Shown: positions 1 to 7,475 of the stretch, in pieces
Layout: every line of letters starts with the position of its first letter
Numbering within the stretch: position 1 is the stretch's first letter
Source: JAAYYM01 sp964483155
GTDB taxonomy: Bacteria > Bacillota > Clostridia > Lachnospirales > Lachnospiraceae
Reading direction: 5' to 3'
Assembly: GCA_964483155.1 (NCBI GenBank)
Contig: CAZAAC010000071.1
Span: 1 to 10,809, forward strand
DNA: 10,809 nucleotides
Translations under genes and position numbers: made by a program
Notes under the pieces: model-generated
What the model was told of the DNA's origin: nothing
Seen by the model: the letters and a program-made list of their open reading frames with translations, nothing else
The model's database searches: none

Positions 1-1
1 A

Positions 2-109
2 TTATTATGCGGATTTTCAAGTGCATCTAGTTTCTCGTCTTACTTCCACAAAGTGGTTGGAATAAAGCCAAGGGAATACAGAAAAGCATATAAAACAAAT
101 AAGGAATAA
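2..109 (+). CDS. AraC-family transcriptional regulator, C-terminal end only (partial)
   Basis: Only the last 35 codons are inside the window; the reading frame is open at the left edge and stops at TAA 107-109. The residues read LLCGFSSASSFSSYFHKVVG and then IKPREYRKAYKTNKE. This is the second helix-turn-helix of an AraC DNA-binding domain with its usual ending (GF.....F...F....G..P.EYRK). It resembles the end of the complete response regulator at 2626-4167, so the upstream gene could be a plain AraC activator or another YesN-type response regulator; the part that would decide this lies outside the window. No clear terminator follows it. The 95 bases before the next gene are AT-rich, with one 8-base inverted repeat (TTTCTATA 151-158 and TATAGAAA 184-191) that I cannot interpret. 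Confidence 0.8.
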   Translation, partial: LLCGFSSASSFSSYFHKVVGIKPREYRKAYKTNKE

Positions 110-204
110 GCAGAATTTCAAAAGAAAATGATGAAAAGAGAATAGTTCCATTTCTATAAGTATGCTAGAGTATTCCTATTATTTATAGAAAAGGAGAGAT
201 TATC

Positions 205-633
205 ATGACAAAGAAAGAAGTTGTTGAAGCAATAAATAAGAATCCTGTTTTTTATCTCGCAACGGAGTAAGGTAATCAGCCACACGTTAGAGGAATGCTT
301 TTGCATAAAGCAGATGAAAATGAAATCATGTTTCATACAGGAAAAATGAGAGAAGTTTTTTCTCAATTAATGAGCAATCATAATGCAGAATTATGTTTTA
401 ATGCAAATGGTGTACAAATCAGAATAAGCGGTAAACTGGAACTGGTTGAGGATAATGCATTGAAAGACGAGGTTGCGAACCACCCTTCTAGAGTATTTTT
501 AAATGCATGGCGAAATGCAGTTTCTGTTGATGAATTTCATAAGCAATTTGCAGTATTTAAATTAACAAAAGGAAAAATAACATTATGGACAATGGAAAGA
601 AATCTTGATCCAAAAATTGAATTAGAGTTTTAA
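205..633 (+). pseudogene. Pyridoxamine 5'-phosphate oxidase-like flavoprotein, interrupted by an in-frame stop
   Basis: A good ribosome binding site (AAGGAGAG, 191-198) precedes an ATG at 205. The frame reads MTKKEVVEAINKNPVFYLAT, then E, then stops at TAA 268-270. It continues without a shift as GNQPHVRGMLLHKADENEIM and so on to TAA 631-633. Ignoring the stop, the product is about 142 codons. It has the split-barrel FMN-binding pattern of small PPOX-like proteins: an N-terminal strand FYLAT, then P-H-V-RGM, then F-HTG, then V-Q-IRISGKLEL. The stop sits in the tight turn between the first two strands, where this family usually has Glu or Asp, so a single GAA-to-TAA change would explain it. 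An internal ATG at 295 leaves a 112-residue piece lacking the first strand, which is unlikely to fold normally. This is either a recent null allele or a base error in the assembly. The family is role-diverse (flavin reductases, haem or F420 relatives), so the specific function is unknown. Confidence 0.75.
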
Positions 634-664
634 AAAAGCTTCTTTATGTTTTTAGAGTTTAATT

Positions 665-717
665 AAAATCTTTTCTATTATTGTATTCGCATGGTACAAT
701 AATAGAAAAGATTTTTT
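665..717 (+). terminator. Long perfect hairpin with T tract, probable rho-independent terminator
   Basis: Two 21-base arms (665-685 and 695-715) are perfectly complementary around a 9-base loop (686-694, TTCGCATGG). The core arms read AATCTTTTCTATTATTGTA and its complement. The hairpin begins 31 bases after the stop of the broken flavoprotein gene, and the right arm runs into six Ts (712-717). The A tract on the left arm gives a similar T run on the other strand, so it could work in both directions. The stem is unusually AT-rich for a terminator but very long. It separates the left-hand genes from the sugar locus. A miniature mobile element was considered, but no convincing flanking target duplication is visible. 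Confidence 0.7.
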
Positions 718-772
718 GTTGAGCATGGAAATATAAAAAATTTGTGAGTAATAAAACAATAGGAGGAATAGT

Positions 773-2608
773 TTGGTGGAGAAGAAGAGAAAAATTTTAA
801 TGCAGAAGACTAGTTTGAAAAAAAGACTTGTTTATGCATTTCTAATTACATCAGTTATTCCCATTATTATTTTTGGATTTATGTCTTACTATAACAGTGC
901 GGCAATTGTAAAAGAAAATATGGACGAGTTGACGATAACAAATCTCCAACAGACTAGTGACAGTGTGGAAATATGGCTGGATTCTTATGAGGATTTATTG
1001 TACCAGATATATACAGACGATGATATTATCGGACAGGTAGATAAAATCAATGGAGGAGAAGATTTAGCCGTAACGGTTAATCAGTTAAGAAGAACTTTAA
1101 GGGGTTTACTTAACTCAAAAGACTATGTAAGGTCGATTACTATTTTCACACAAAATGGCAGTATTGTAACTTATAATCAGTTGACGGCAGTCAGTACAGA
1201 AGATGCGTGGATAAACAATTTTAGCATGTCGCAGGAAGAACTGTATAAAGCAGTTTCTGTTGATAATAAAACTCACATTTTTGGAACAGAATACGCTGCA
1301 ACATTTGCGGCCGAGGATTACTATTTATTTCATTTAGCACATCGACTGATTAATTATAAAAAGTTAGAAGAAAGAAGTGCTATTGTAGTAGTTAGTTTGG
1401 ATGAAGCTTTATTGAAGCAGGTTTGTCAAAGTAAAGATAATTTGTCTGAAAGTATGAATAGTACAAATTTTATTGTGGATGATGCCGGATATGTGATTTC
1501 ATATCCAGACTCTAGAGAACTTGGAAAAAGACTAAATGTTGAAGAAAAAGGAAATTTGCCAGATATATATCAAAAACTTGTGGATGACTCGAATATTTTC
1601 AAGGATCAAAATAATACAATCTATTCATGCCATAATGATAATTTGAACTGGAATATTGTAAATGTGTCAAATCATAGTAAGGTTATGGAAAAATTAAAAG
1701 TGCAGCAAAATATTCTTACCGCCATTACATTGGTTTCATTAGCCATCGTTATTGGAATCATAGTATTATTGACGGAACAACTCACAGGGTCAATTAAAAA
1801 AGTGACAGAAGCAATGGAGATTGCTGGGAAAGGAGATTTATCAGTTCGAATAGTCGATGACGAGAAAATGCCTATTGAAATCGAAATGATAGCAATTCAA
1901 TTTAATGAAACACTGGAAAAACTTCAGACAGCTGGAGAAAAGGAAAAAGAAGCCGAGAAAAAGCAACGAAATGCTGAAATTAAAGCACTAGAAGCGCAAA
2001 TTAATCCGCATTTTTTATATAATACATTGGACACCATTAATTGGATGGCAATTGATGAGGAAGAATTTGAAATCAGTAATGCAATTAGTTCTTTAGCTAC
2101 TATTTTGCGGTATGCAATTGATGACAGTAATGGAATCGTTAAGGTAAGGGAAGAAGTGGAATGGCTCAAAAAATATATTTTTTTGCAGCAGACTAGATTG
2201 AAAAATACGTTTCAGTGTGACATCCATATTGAACAAGATATCTATGAGATGGAAATACATAAATTACTTTTGCAGCCATTTATTGAAAACGCAATTCTTC
2301 ATGGATTTGAGGGAGTAAAAAGAAACCATTTATTATTAATCAAAATGGGATTTGTAGATGAGTGTATAAAAATAGTAATTAGAGATAATGGAAAAGGGAT
2401 TGATAGTAATATAGTTGCAGAAATGAATGCAGGGGTTTTTATGAAATCAAAAGATAAAAATCATATTGGATTGGAAAATGCAATTACGCGATTACACATA
2501 TATTATGGGGACAGGGCTAAAGTACAGATTAAAAGTATACGTAATGAAGGGACAGAGGTATTGATTCATATTCCGGTTGTGAATAGTGGAAGTGTAGAAC
2601 TTATCTAA
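773..2608 (+). CDS. YesM-type sensor histidine kinase
   Basis: Membrane sensor kinase of about 611 residues that should autophosphorylate and pass the phosphate to the adjacent response regulator. In order: a basic N-terminus; membrane segment about residues 19-40; an extracellular region about 41-310, which in size and style fits a double Cache sensor domain; a second membrane segment about 313-335; a HAMP linker about 335-388; a coiled helix rich in Glu and Lys (388-405); the His-kinase H box QINPHFLYNTLDTINW with His413 as the phospho-acceptor; the N box LLLQPFIENAILHGF (498-512); and an ATP-binding G box IRDNGKGID (536-544), followed by GLENAITRL. All catalytic motifs are intact. The start is non-ATG: AGGAGG (761-766) is followed by TTG at 773 and GTG at 776, and either is possible; the next ATG, at 800, is too far from it. 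Only 17 bases separate the stop from the response regulator, so the two genes are co-transcribed. No convincing promoter is visible between the terminator at 717 and the start. The ligand is unknown; the context suggests a plant oligosaccharide or its binding protein. Confidence 0.93.
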   Translation: MVEKKRKILMQKTSLKKRLVYAFLITSVIPIIIFGFMSYYNSAAIVKENMDELTITNLQQTSDSVEIWLDSYEDLLYQIYTDDDIIGQVDKINGGEDLAVTVNQLRRTLRGLLNSKDYVRSITIFTQNGSIVTYNQLTAVSTEDAWINNFSMSQEELYKAVSVDNKTHIFGTEYAATFAAEDYYLFHLAHRLINYKKLEERSAIVVVSLDEALLKQVCQSKDNLSESMNSTNFIVDDAGYVISYPDSRELGKRLNVEEKGNLPDIYQKLVDDSNIFKDQNNTIYSCHNDNLNWNIVNVSNHSKVMEKLKVQQNILTAITLVSLAIVIGIIVLLTEQLTGSIKKVTEAMEIAGKGDLSVRIVDDEKMPIEIEMIAIQFNETLEKLQTAGEKEKEAEKKQRNAEIKALEAQINPHFLYNTLDTINWMAIDEEEFEISNAISSLATILRYAIDDSNGIVKVREEVEWLKKYIFLQQTRLKNTFQCDIHIEQDIYEMEIHKLLLQPFIENAILHGFEGVKRNHLLLIKMGFVDECIKIVIRDNGKGIDSNIVAEMNAGVFMKSKDKNHIGLENAITRLHIYYGDRAKVQIKSIRNEGTEVLIHIPVVNSGSVELI

Positions 2609-2625
2609 ATCATGGGGGAAATAGT

Positions 2626-4167
2626 ATGAAAATTGTTGTGGTAGAAGATGAAATACGAATTCGGGAAGGTATTTGTAATTTGATTCAAAAAGTGTTTCAG
2701 GAACATGAAATTGTAGGAGAAGCAGAAAACGGAGAAGAAGGATTAAATTTGATTTTAGCCACAAAACCAGATTTAGTAATTATGGATATTATGATGCCTG
2801 TAATGGATGGTCTGGAAATGCTTACAAAATTGTATCAGCAGAAAATGAAAACAAAGTTTATAGCACTTAGTGCATACTCAGAATTTGCTTATGCACAAAA
2901 AGCTATGAAGCTGGGAGTAAGTGAATATTTATTAAAACCTATTATGGTTGGAGACTTTACACAGGCAATTAAAACCATTGAAAATCAATGTGCAGAAGAA
3001 AAAAAAGTAAACCCACAAGTCCTTGGCAGTAAAGAGAATATACTGTTTGGAATGATTTACGGTGGATTAAAAATAGATGAAGAATTATGCCAATTTATTG
3101 AAAATAATTATGCATTTGACCGTAATATGTCGTTTAGTGAGATGCAGGTCTATTTCGGAAACGAATATCAAAATAAGCATGAGCAAATTGAGAGAGAACT
3201 AGAGCATTTGCTAAAGGAGAAAAAAGATGTACGTTACTGCTTTTTGAACGTTCCCAAAGACCAAATGTTTCTGGTGTTTTTGTACACATCTCAGGATTTA
3301 CATGCTATAGAAAGATGGATACAGAACTATTTGCTATATCAGAGAAAAACAGACTCGAGATATAAAAATATTAGTGTAGGATGGATAGATATAAATGGAA
3401 TTGCCGATATAAAAAAGGCAAATCAAAAATTAAGCAAATATTTAGACTGGAATATTGCACTAGGAGAATCCATTATTATTTCTTATCCCCAGGTTTTAAA
3501 AATTCAAACGGTACCGTGTGTTTATCCAATAGATTTAGAGAATAGAATGAAAGCTGATATGTGCGCATATAATAGGAGTGGCGTACAAAAATCAATATTA
3601 GAATTCCAAAAACATTTTGCGGGAGGACAAGTATATTCTCCAAAAGAAATAAAAGAATCCTATGTCAGATTTTTATGGGGACTCATTAATGTTTCAAAAG
3701 AAATTGGAGCACTTAATATTGAAAAGTTTGAGCAGCAAGTGATACTTGAGATGATAATGAGTGCTAAGAATACAGAGGAATTACGTATAGTCTGTACAAA
3801 AGTATTTGATAGTATTATTACAAAAGAAGAAAAGGGAACTAGCGCGGCAACGCTTACAGTGAAACGAGCAGAAAGCATAGTTAATGAGTTTTATAATACT
3901 GGCATTACGTTAGATGAAATTGCATTAAAATTGAATATTACACCAGAATATTTAGGAACACAATTTCACAAGGAAATGGGAAAGAATTTTAGTACGTATA
4001 TAAAAGAAATTCGAATGAAAAAAGCAAAAGAGCTTCTAATTGGAAGCCAATTGAAAATATATGAAATTGCACAAAAAGTAGGATATGCAGATGCAAAATA
4101 TTTTAGCAGGGTATTTAAAGAGTGTACAGAGCTGTTACCAGCAGAATATAGAAAGATGAATAAATGA
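2626..4167 (+). CDS. YesN-type response regulator with AraC DNA-binding domain
   Basis: Cytoplasmic response regulator of 513 residues, the cognate partner of the kinase just upstream. The receiver domain covers about residues 1-120 and has the acidic pair Glu7-Asp8, the phosphorylation site Asp54 (in LVIMDIMMPVMDG), Ser82 in place of the conserved Ser/Thr, and Lys104 (in YLLKP). A middle region (about 125-405) has no motif I recognise and is typical of the YesN group. The AraC domain occupies about 411-513, with a first helix-turn-helix near ITLDEIALKLNITPEYLGTQ and a second near IYEIAQKVGYADAKYFSRVF. The ending FKECTELLPAEYRK departs from the usual F.....G.SP.EYR: Glu replaces Gly and Leu replaces Ser. 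The start ATG follows a GGGGGAA site (about 2612-2618). Its most likely target is the transporter promoter directly downstream (4168-4266), an inference from gene order. Confidence 0.93.
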   Translation: MKIVVVEDEIRIREGICNLIQKVFQEHEIVGEAENGEEGLNLILATKPDLVIMDIMMPVMDGLEMLTKLYQQKMKTKFIALSAYSEFAYAQKAMKLGVSEYLLKPIMVGDFTQAIKTIENQCAEEKKVNPQVLGSKENILFGMIYGGLKIDEELCQFIENNYAFDRNMSFSEMQVYFGNEYQNKHEQIERELEHLLKEKKDVRYCFLNVPKDQMFLVFLYTSQDLHAIERWIQNYLLYQRKTDSRYKNISVGWIDINGIADIKKANQKLSKYLDWNIALGESIIISYPQVLKIQTVPCVYPIDLENRMKADMCAYNRSGVQKSILEFQKHFAGGQVYSPKEIKESYVRFLWGLINVSKEIGALNIEKFEQQVILEMIMSAKNTEELRIVCTKVFDSIITKEEKGTSAATLTVKRAESIVNEFYNTGITLDEIALKLNITPEYLGTQFHKEMGKNFSTYIKEIRMKKAKELLIGSQLKIYEIAQKVGYADAKYFSRVFKECTELLPAEYRKMNK

Positions 4168-4176
4168 GTTTAGATT

Positions 4177-4231
4177 TTTCACCCTTTTAAAGATTTGTAG
4201 GATTTCACACATTTATAGTAATGCGTATACT
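4177..4231 (+). promoter_or_regulatory. Possible promoter and regulator sites of the transporter operon
   Basis: The 99 bases between the response regulator and the binding-protein gene are the only clear break inside the sugar locus. TATACT at 4226-4231 is a good -10 hexamer, but no good -35 lies 17 bases upstream (TTTCAC, 4203-4208), as expected for an activator-dependent promoter. TTTCAC occurs twice, at 4177-4182 and 4203-4208, 26 bases apart, and could be tandem half-sites for the AraC domain. Transcription would begin near 4238 and give a short leader. A short dyad (GTAAT 4218-4222, ATTAC 4235-4239) brackets the -10. All of this rests on pattern and position; none of the sites matches a motif I can name. 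Confidence 0.35.
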
Positions 4232-4266
4232 GTAATTACAAAGCAGTAAATAAAAGGAGGATTACA

Positions 4267-5577
4267 ATGAAAAAGAAGGTACTAGCATTACTTATGGTGT
4301 CAGCAATGACAGCAACACTATTAGCAGGTTGTGGTAGCAAGGCAGAAGAAGCTGCACCAGCGGCAGATGCTGCAACAGAAGAAGTAGCACCAGCAGCAGA
4401 TGAGGCAACAGAAGAAGTAGTAGCGGAAGCCGTTGAAGAAGTAGCAGCTTCATCAGCATCAGGCGATGTAACGATTTGGTATTATTGGGAAACAGAGGGA
4501 CATCAAAAAGCATTGGATCATATTATACAGGAATATAATGGTTCACAGGACGGTATCAAAGTAGAAGCTAAATATGTTCCATTTGCAGATTTTAAGAAAC
4601 AATTATCAATTGGTGCATCAGCAGACGAACTCCCTGATATTGTTATTCTTGACAATCCAGATCATGCATCATATGCAGCTATGGGAATTTTCGCAGACAT
4701 TACGGGAAAATTTGATGTAAGCAACTATTATGAAGGACCTGTTAATTCTTGTACATTAGACGAGAAATTGTATGGAGTTCCATTTGGAAGTAACTGTTTA
4801 TGTTTATTCTATAATCAAGATATGTTGGATGCTGCAGGCTGTGAAGTACCAACAACTTGGGATGAATTACAAGAAGTTGCATCTGCATGCACAACAGATA
4901 AAGTATCTGGTTTTGCATTTAGTAGCTTACAAAATGAAGAAGGAACGTTTAACTTTTTACCTTGGGTATGGTCAACAGGTGCATCTTCATATGAAATTAA
5001 CTCTGAAGGTGGTTTAAAAGCATTAGATTTCATTGGCGGTCTTGTTGAGTCAGGGGCTATGACAAAAGAAGCGATTAACTGGACACAGGGTGATACAATG
5101 AATCAATTTGTATCAGGCAATCTATCTATGATGATTAATGGTACATGGCAAGTTCCGACAATGCGTACAGAAGCAGCAGATTTAAATTGGAATGTAGCAC
5201 CTATTCCACAGGATGCAAATCAGGCATCGGGTCTTGGTGGAGAAAATTATGCAGTAATAGCAGGTGGAAATGAAGATGCTGCTGTTGATTTTCTTAAATA
5301 TGCAACAAGCGGAGAAACATGTCTTTATATGATGGATGCAATGGGATATATTTCCGCAGACAAGGCTATCGCAGATGGACAGTTTGCAGATGACGCAGTA
5401 TATAAGGTGTTTGTAGATGAAATGGCTTATGCAAATGCGAGAGGTCCACTTCCAGAATGGCCAGAAATTTCCGATGCAATTTCATTAGCTTTTAACGAAG
5501 TAATTACTGGAGCAAGCTCATCTGCAGATGCAGCAGCAAAAGCGCAGGCAACAATAGATGCTATTCTTGGAAAGTAA
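4267..5577 (+). CDS. Extracellular sugar-binding lipoprotein of an ABC importer (SBP family 1)
   Basis: Lipoprotein of 436 residues that captures an oligosaccharide outside the membrane and delivers it to the two permeases encoded next. The N-terminus MKKKVLALLMVSAMTATLLA is a lipoprotein signal peptide ending in the lipobox LLAG-Cys22. Residues 26-65 form a low-complexity Ala/Glu/Pro linker built from a repeat of about 11 residues. The solute-binding fold begins near residue 67 with VTIWYYWETEG and contains the features of carbohydrate-binding family 1: DELPDIVILD, an aromatic-rich hinge, TTWDELQEVA and MMINGTWQVPT. Aromatic residues such as Trp72, Tyr73, Tyr74 and Trp75 could stack on sugar rings, but the ligand cannot be read from the sequence. 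The start is well defined: AGGAGG (4255-4260) lies 6 bases before the ATG. The gene heads the transport operon and is followed by an intercistronic hairpin that may make it more highly expressed than the permeases. Confidence 0.95.
   Translation: MKKKVLALLMVSAMTATLLAGCGSKAEEAAPAADAATEEVAPAADEATEEVVAEAVEEVAASSASGDVTIWYYWETEGHQKALDHIIQEYNGSQDGIKVEAKYVPFADFKKQLSIGASADELPDIVILDNPDHASYAAMGIFADITGKFDVSNYYEGPVNSCTLDEKLYGVPFGSNCLCLFYNQDMLDAAGCEVPTTWDELQEVASACTTDKVSGFAFSSLQNEEGTFNFLPWVWSTGASSYEINSEGGLKALDFIGGLVESGAMTKEAINWTQGDTMNQFVSGNLSMMINGTWQVPTMRTEAADLNWNVAPIPQDANQASGLGGENYAVIAGGNEDAAVDFLKYATSGETCLYMMDAMGYISADKAIADGQFADDAVYKVFVDEMAYANARGPLPEWPEISDAISLAFNEVITGASSSADAAAKAQATIDAILGK
4348..4437 (+). 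repeat. Tandem 33-base coding repeat in the lipoprotein linker
   Basis: Within the binding-protein gene, 4348-4380 and 4381-4413 are near copies of a 33-base unit encoding EAAPAADAATE and EVAPAADEATE. Degenerate shortened units follow at 4414-4437 (EVVAEAVE), and then EVAASS. The repeat keeps the reading frame and makes a flexible acidic tether between the lipid anchor and the folded binding domain. Such repeats can vary in copy number by slippage, so tether length may differ between strains. Confidence 0.75.
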
Positions 5578-5616
5578 TGATTAAGATATAATTTAATAAA
5601 CGAAGATAAAAAAAGG

Positions 5617-5669
5617 AAGGAGCAGAGTGTGCACATAAGCAATTCGTGAGCAGCCTGTTCCTTTTATAT
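5617..5669 (+). terminator. Intercistronic hairpin between binding protein and permease genes
   Basis: AAGGAGCAG (5617-5625) pairs with CTGTTCCTT (5655-5663) with one G-U wobble, across a 29-base loop that can form little internal pairing. A short T-rich stretch (CCTTTTATATAT) follows. It lies in the 147-base gap between the binding-protein stop and the first permease. In ABC sugar operons, hairpins at this place often act as partial terminators or protect the 3' end of the upstream message, giving more binding protein than permease. The weak T run argues for partial rather than full termination, and no strong promoter restarts transcription before the permease. Confidence 0.45.
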
Positions 5670-5724
5670 ATCAAAAAAGTAGTGTGGGGGAAGGTTTTTG
5701 AAAATATAATGACAGGAGTGAAAT

Positions 5725-6627
5725 ATGAATAAAATAAAAGCATTTTTTCGTTATGGAAATACTGGATACTTTTTTGTTTTACCGGCATTTGCATACATGC
5801 TCTTTTTTGTTGGATATCCTATAATTAGTAATTTTATTTTAAGTTTTCAGGATGTTACTTTAAAGACATTAAAGGCAGAGACAAAAACATTTGTAGGGTT
5901 TCAAAATTATATAGAACTTTTTACCAGTGACAATATTCTGACAATGTCATTATGGAATACACTAGTATTTACAGTTGCATGTTTGATATTCCAATTTATA
6001 ATCGGATTTACATTAGCAGTATTATTTAATAAGAAGTTTACGATAGCAAAACCAATAAGAGGCTTATTAATGATGCCATGGATGATTCCAATTACTGTAA
6101 CTGGTTTGATTTTTAAATTTATGTTTGGAACAGATGTGGGAATTATTAATTACTTTTTAAGAGGAATGGGCTTGATATCGGAAAATATTGATTGGTTGAC
6201 TAATACACATACAGCCATGATAGCTGTTGTCATCGCAAATATCTGGATTGGTATTCCATTCAATATGATTTTGATTTCAACAGGACTAACAACAATTCCT
6301 GAAGAATTGTATGAGAGTGCAGAAATTGATGGGGCAAATAAATTTCTGATATTTAGGAAAATTACATTGCCATTATTAAAACCAACAATAGAATCAGTTT
6401 TAATCTTAGGTTTCATTTATACATTTAAGGTATATGATCTGATTTATGTGATGACAAGTGGAGGACCAGTAAATTCAACACAGGTATTATCTACATATTC
6501 CTATAAATTATCATTTGAATTATTTAAATATAGTAAAGGTGCGGCAGTTGCAAATATACTGTTTATAATTCTGTTTTTTATAAGCCTCGCATATTTGAAA
6601 TTTGCATATACAGAGGAGGAAACATGA
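5725..6627 (+). CDS. Sugar ABC transporter permease, MalF/UgpA type
   Basis: Integral membrane protein of 300 residues, one half of the import channel. About six hydrophobic segments are visible: near residues 14-41, 76-100, 113-133, 164-187, 222-245 and 274-292. The cytoplasmic EAA loop that docks the ATPase reads EELYESAEIDGANKFLIFRK, followed by ITLPLLKP (residues 193-220), the conserved E-(S/A)-A-x-I-D-G-A form. The N-terminus is short, like UgpA or LplB rather than the long MalF of enteric bacteria. The start ATG has an AGGAG site (5714-5718). Its stop TGA overlaps the start of the next permease in the sequence ATGA (6624-6627), implying translational coupling and equal amounts of the two subunits. 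The substrate is inferred from neighbours only. Confidence 0.93.
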   Translation: MNKIKAFFRYGNTGYFFVLPAFAYMLFFVGYPIISNFILSFQDVTLKTLKAETKTFVGFQNYIELFTSDNILTMSLWNTLVFTVACLIFQFIIGFTLAVLFNKKFTIAKPIRGLLMMPWMIPITVTGLIFKFMFGTDVGIINYFLRGMGLISENIDWLTNTHTAMIAVVIANIWIGIPFNMILISTGLTTIPEELYESAEIDGANKFLIFRKITLPLLKPTIESVLILGFIYTFKVYDLIYVMTSGGPVNSTQVLSTYSYKLSFELFKYSKGAAVANILFIILFFISLAYLKFAYTEEET

Positions 6628-7475
6628 TGGATGACGGTAAAAAAATGAAAGGACAAAAAAACCGGCTATATTGTGTGATTACAATCATTATATTTTGTAT
6701 ATTGCTGTTTCCATTATATTGGATTTTTGTTACTTCTTTAAAAACAGAACAAGAAATTTTTCAGATTCCACCAACATTTTGGCCAAAAGTGTTAAATACA
6801 CGTTCTTATATTGCACAGCTAGAAAATGGTGATTTTAATATGTTTCGTTCGTTCGGAAACAGCTTAATAATTGCCCTGGGAGCAATGATAATATCTATAA
6901 TCTTTGCAGTCCCAGCATCATATGGAATAGCAAGATACTCATTTATAGGAAAAAAAGCCATTATTCTTTGTTTTCTGATTACACAAATGCTTCCTGTATC
7001 AGTACTGTTAACACCATTGTTTATTATGTTTAAAAACTTACATATGTATAATACGCTTTGGTCAACAATCTTTGCAGATGCGACAATTGGAATTCCTTTT
7101 TCCATTTTGATTTTAAAAAATTATTTTGCTTCTATTCCAAAGGAATTAGAAGAAGCAGCTTATATTGATGGCTGTAATAAACTGACTGCATTTTTCAGGG
7201 TACTAATTCCGATTGCAAAGCAGGGCGTTATCGTGTGTGGAATTTTTTCGTTTTTATATGCTTGGGGTGATTTGGCTTATGGAATGACATTTATTCTTGA
7301 TCAAGAAAAACGTCCAATTACGGCTGGGATTTTTAACTTCATGGGACAATATGGTACGAAATGGAGTTATTTGACAGCGTTTGCTGTTGTTACAATTATT
7401 CCAGTAGCTTTAATTTTTATATTTATGCAGAAATATATTATTAGTGGGATGACAAGTGGAGCTGTTAAAGGATAA
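6624..7475 (+). CDS. Sugar ABC transporter permease, MalG/UgpE type
   Basis: Integral membrane protein of 283 residues, the second half of the channel. Hydrophobic segments lie near residues 16-36, 80-104, 112-136, 147-165, 200-220 and 249-270. The EAA loop reads KELEEAAYIDGCNKLTAFFR followed by VLIPIAKQG (residues 173-201), with Cys184 where Ala is usual. The typical ending YIISGMTSGAVKG is present. Two ATGs are adjacent (6624 and 6627); AGGAGG (6614-6619) serves either, and the first gives the 4-base overlap with the upstream gene. No ATP-binding subunit follows, so the pair probably recruits a shared MsmK/MsiK-like ATPase encoded elsewhere, which is common in Firmicutes family 1 importers. 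Confidence 0.93.
   Translation: MMDDGKKMKGQKNRLYCVITIIIFCILLFPLYWIFVTSLKTEQEIFQIPPTFWPKVLNTRSYIAQLENGDFNMFRSFGNSLIIALGAMIISIIFAVPASYGIARYSFIGKKAIILCFLITQMLPVSVLLTPLFIMFKNLHMYNTLWSTIFADATIGIPFSILILKNYFASIPKELEEAAYIDGCNKLTAFFRVLIPIAKQGVIVCGIFSFLYAWGDLAYGMTFILDQEKRPITAGIFNFMGQYGTKWSYLTAFAVVTIIPVALIFIFMQKYIISGMTSGAVKG

Noticed and set aside
154..366. A 70-codon open frame on the minus strand over the flavoprotein gene
   Set aside because: It overlaps the better-supported plus-strand frame, has no recognisable domain, and its composition is that of an AT-rich shadow frame.
719..747. TTGAGC (719-724) as a -35 for a promoter of the kinase gene
   Set aside because: No acceptable -10 hexamer is found 16-18 bases downstream; the nearby ATATAA is too close.
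4348..4437. Regularly repeated 33-base units considered as a CRISPR-like or mobile repeat
   Set aside because: The units are directly adjacent without spacers, keep the reading frame and encode a lipoprotein linker.
4292..4513. Leucine-rich minus-strand open frame opposite the lipoprotein linker
   Set aside because: It is the mirror of the Ala/Glu GCA/GAA repeats in the binding-protein gene, not an independent gene.
5627..5638. A tiny leader-peptide-like frame (GTG TGC ACA TAA) behind a GGAAGGAG sequence
   Set aside because: Three codons is too short to support, and the purine-rich sequence is already explained as one arm of the hairpin.
5705..5710. A consensus -10 hexamer TATAAT just before the first permease gene
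   Set aside because: No -35-like hexamer lies about 17 bases upstream, there is no TGn extension, and transcription would start inside the ribosome binding site.
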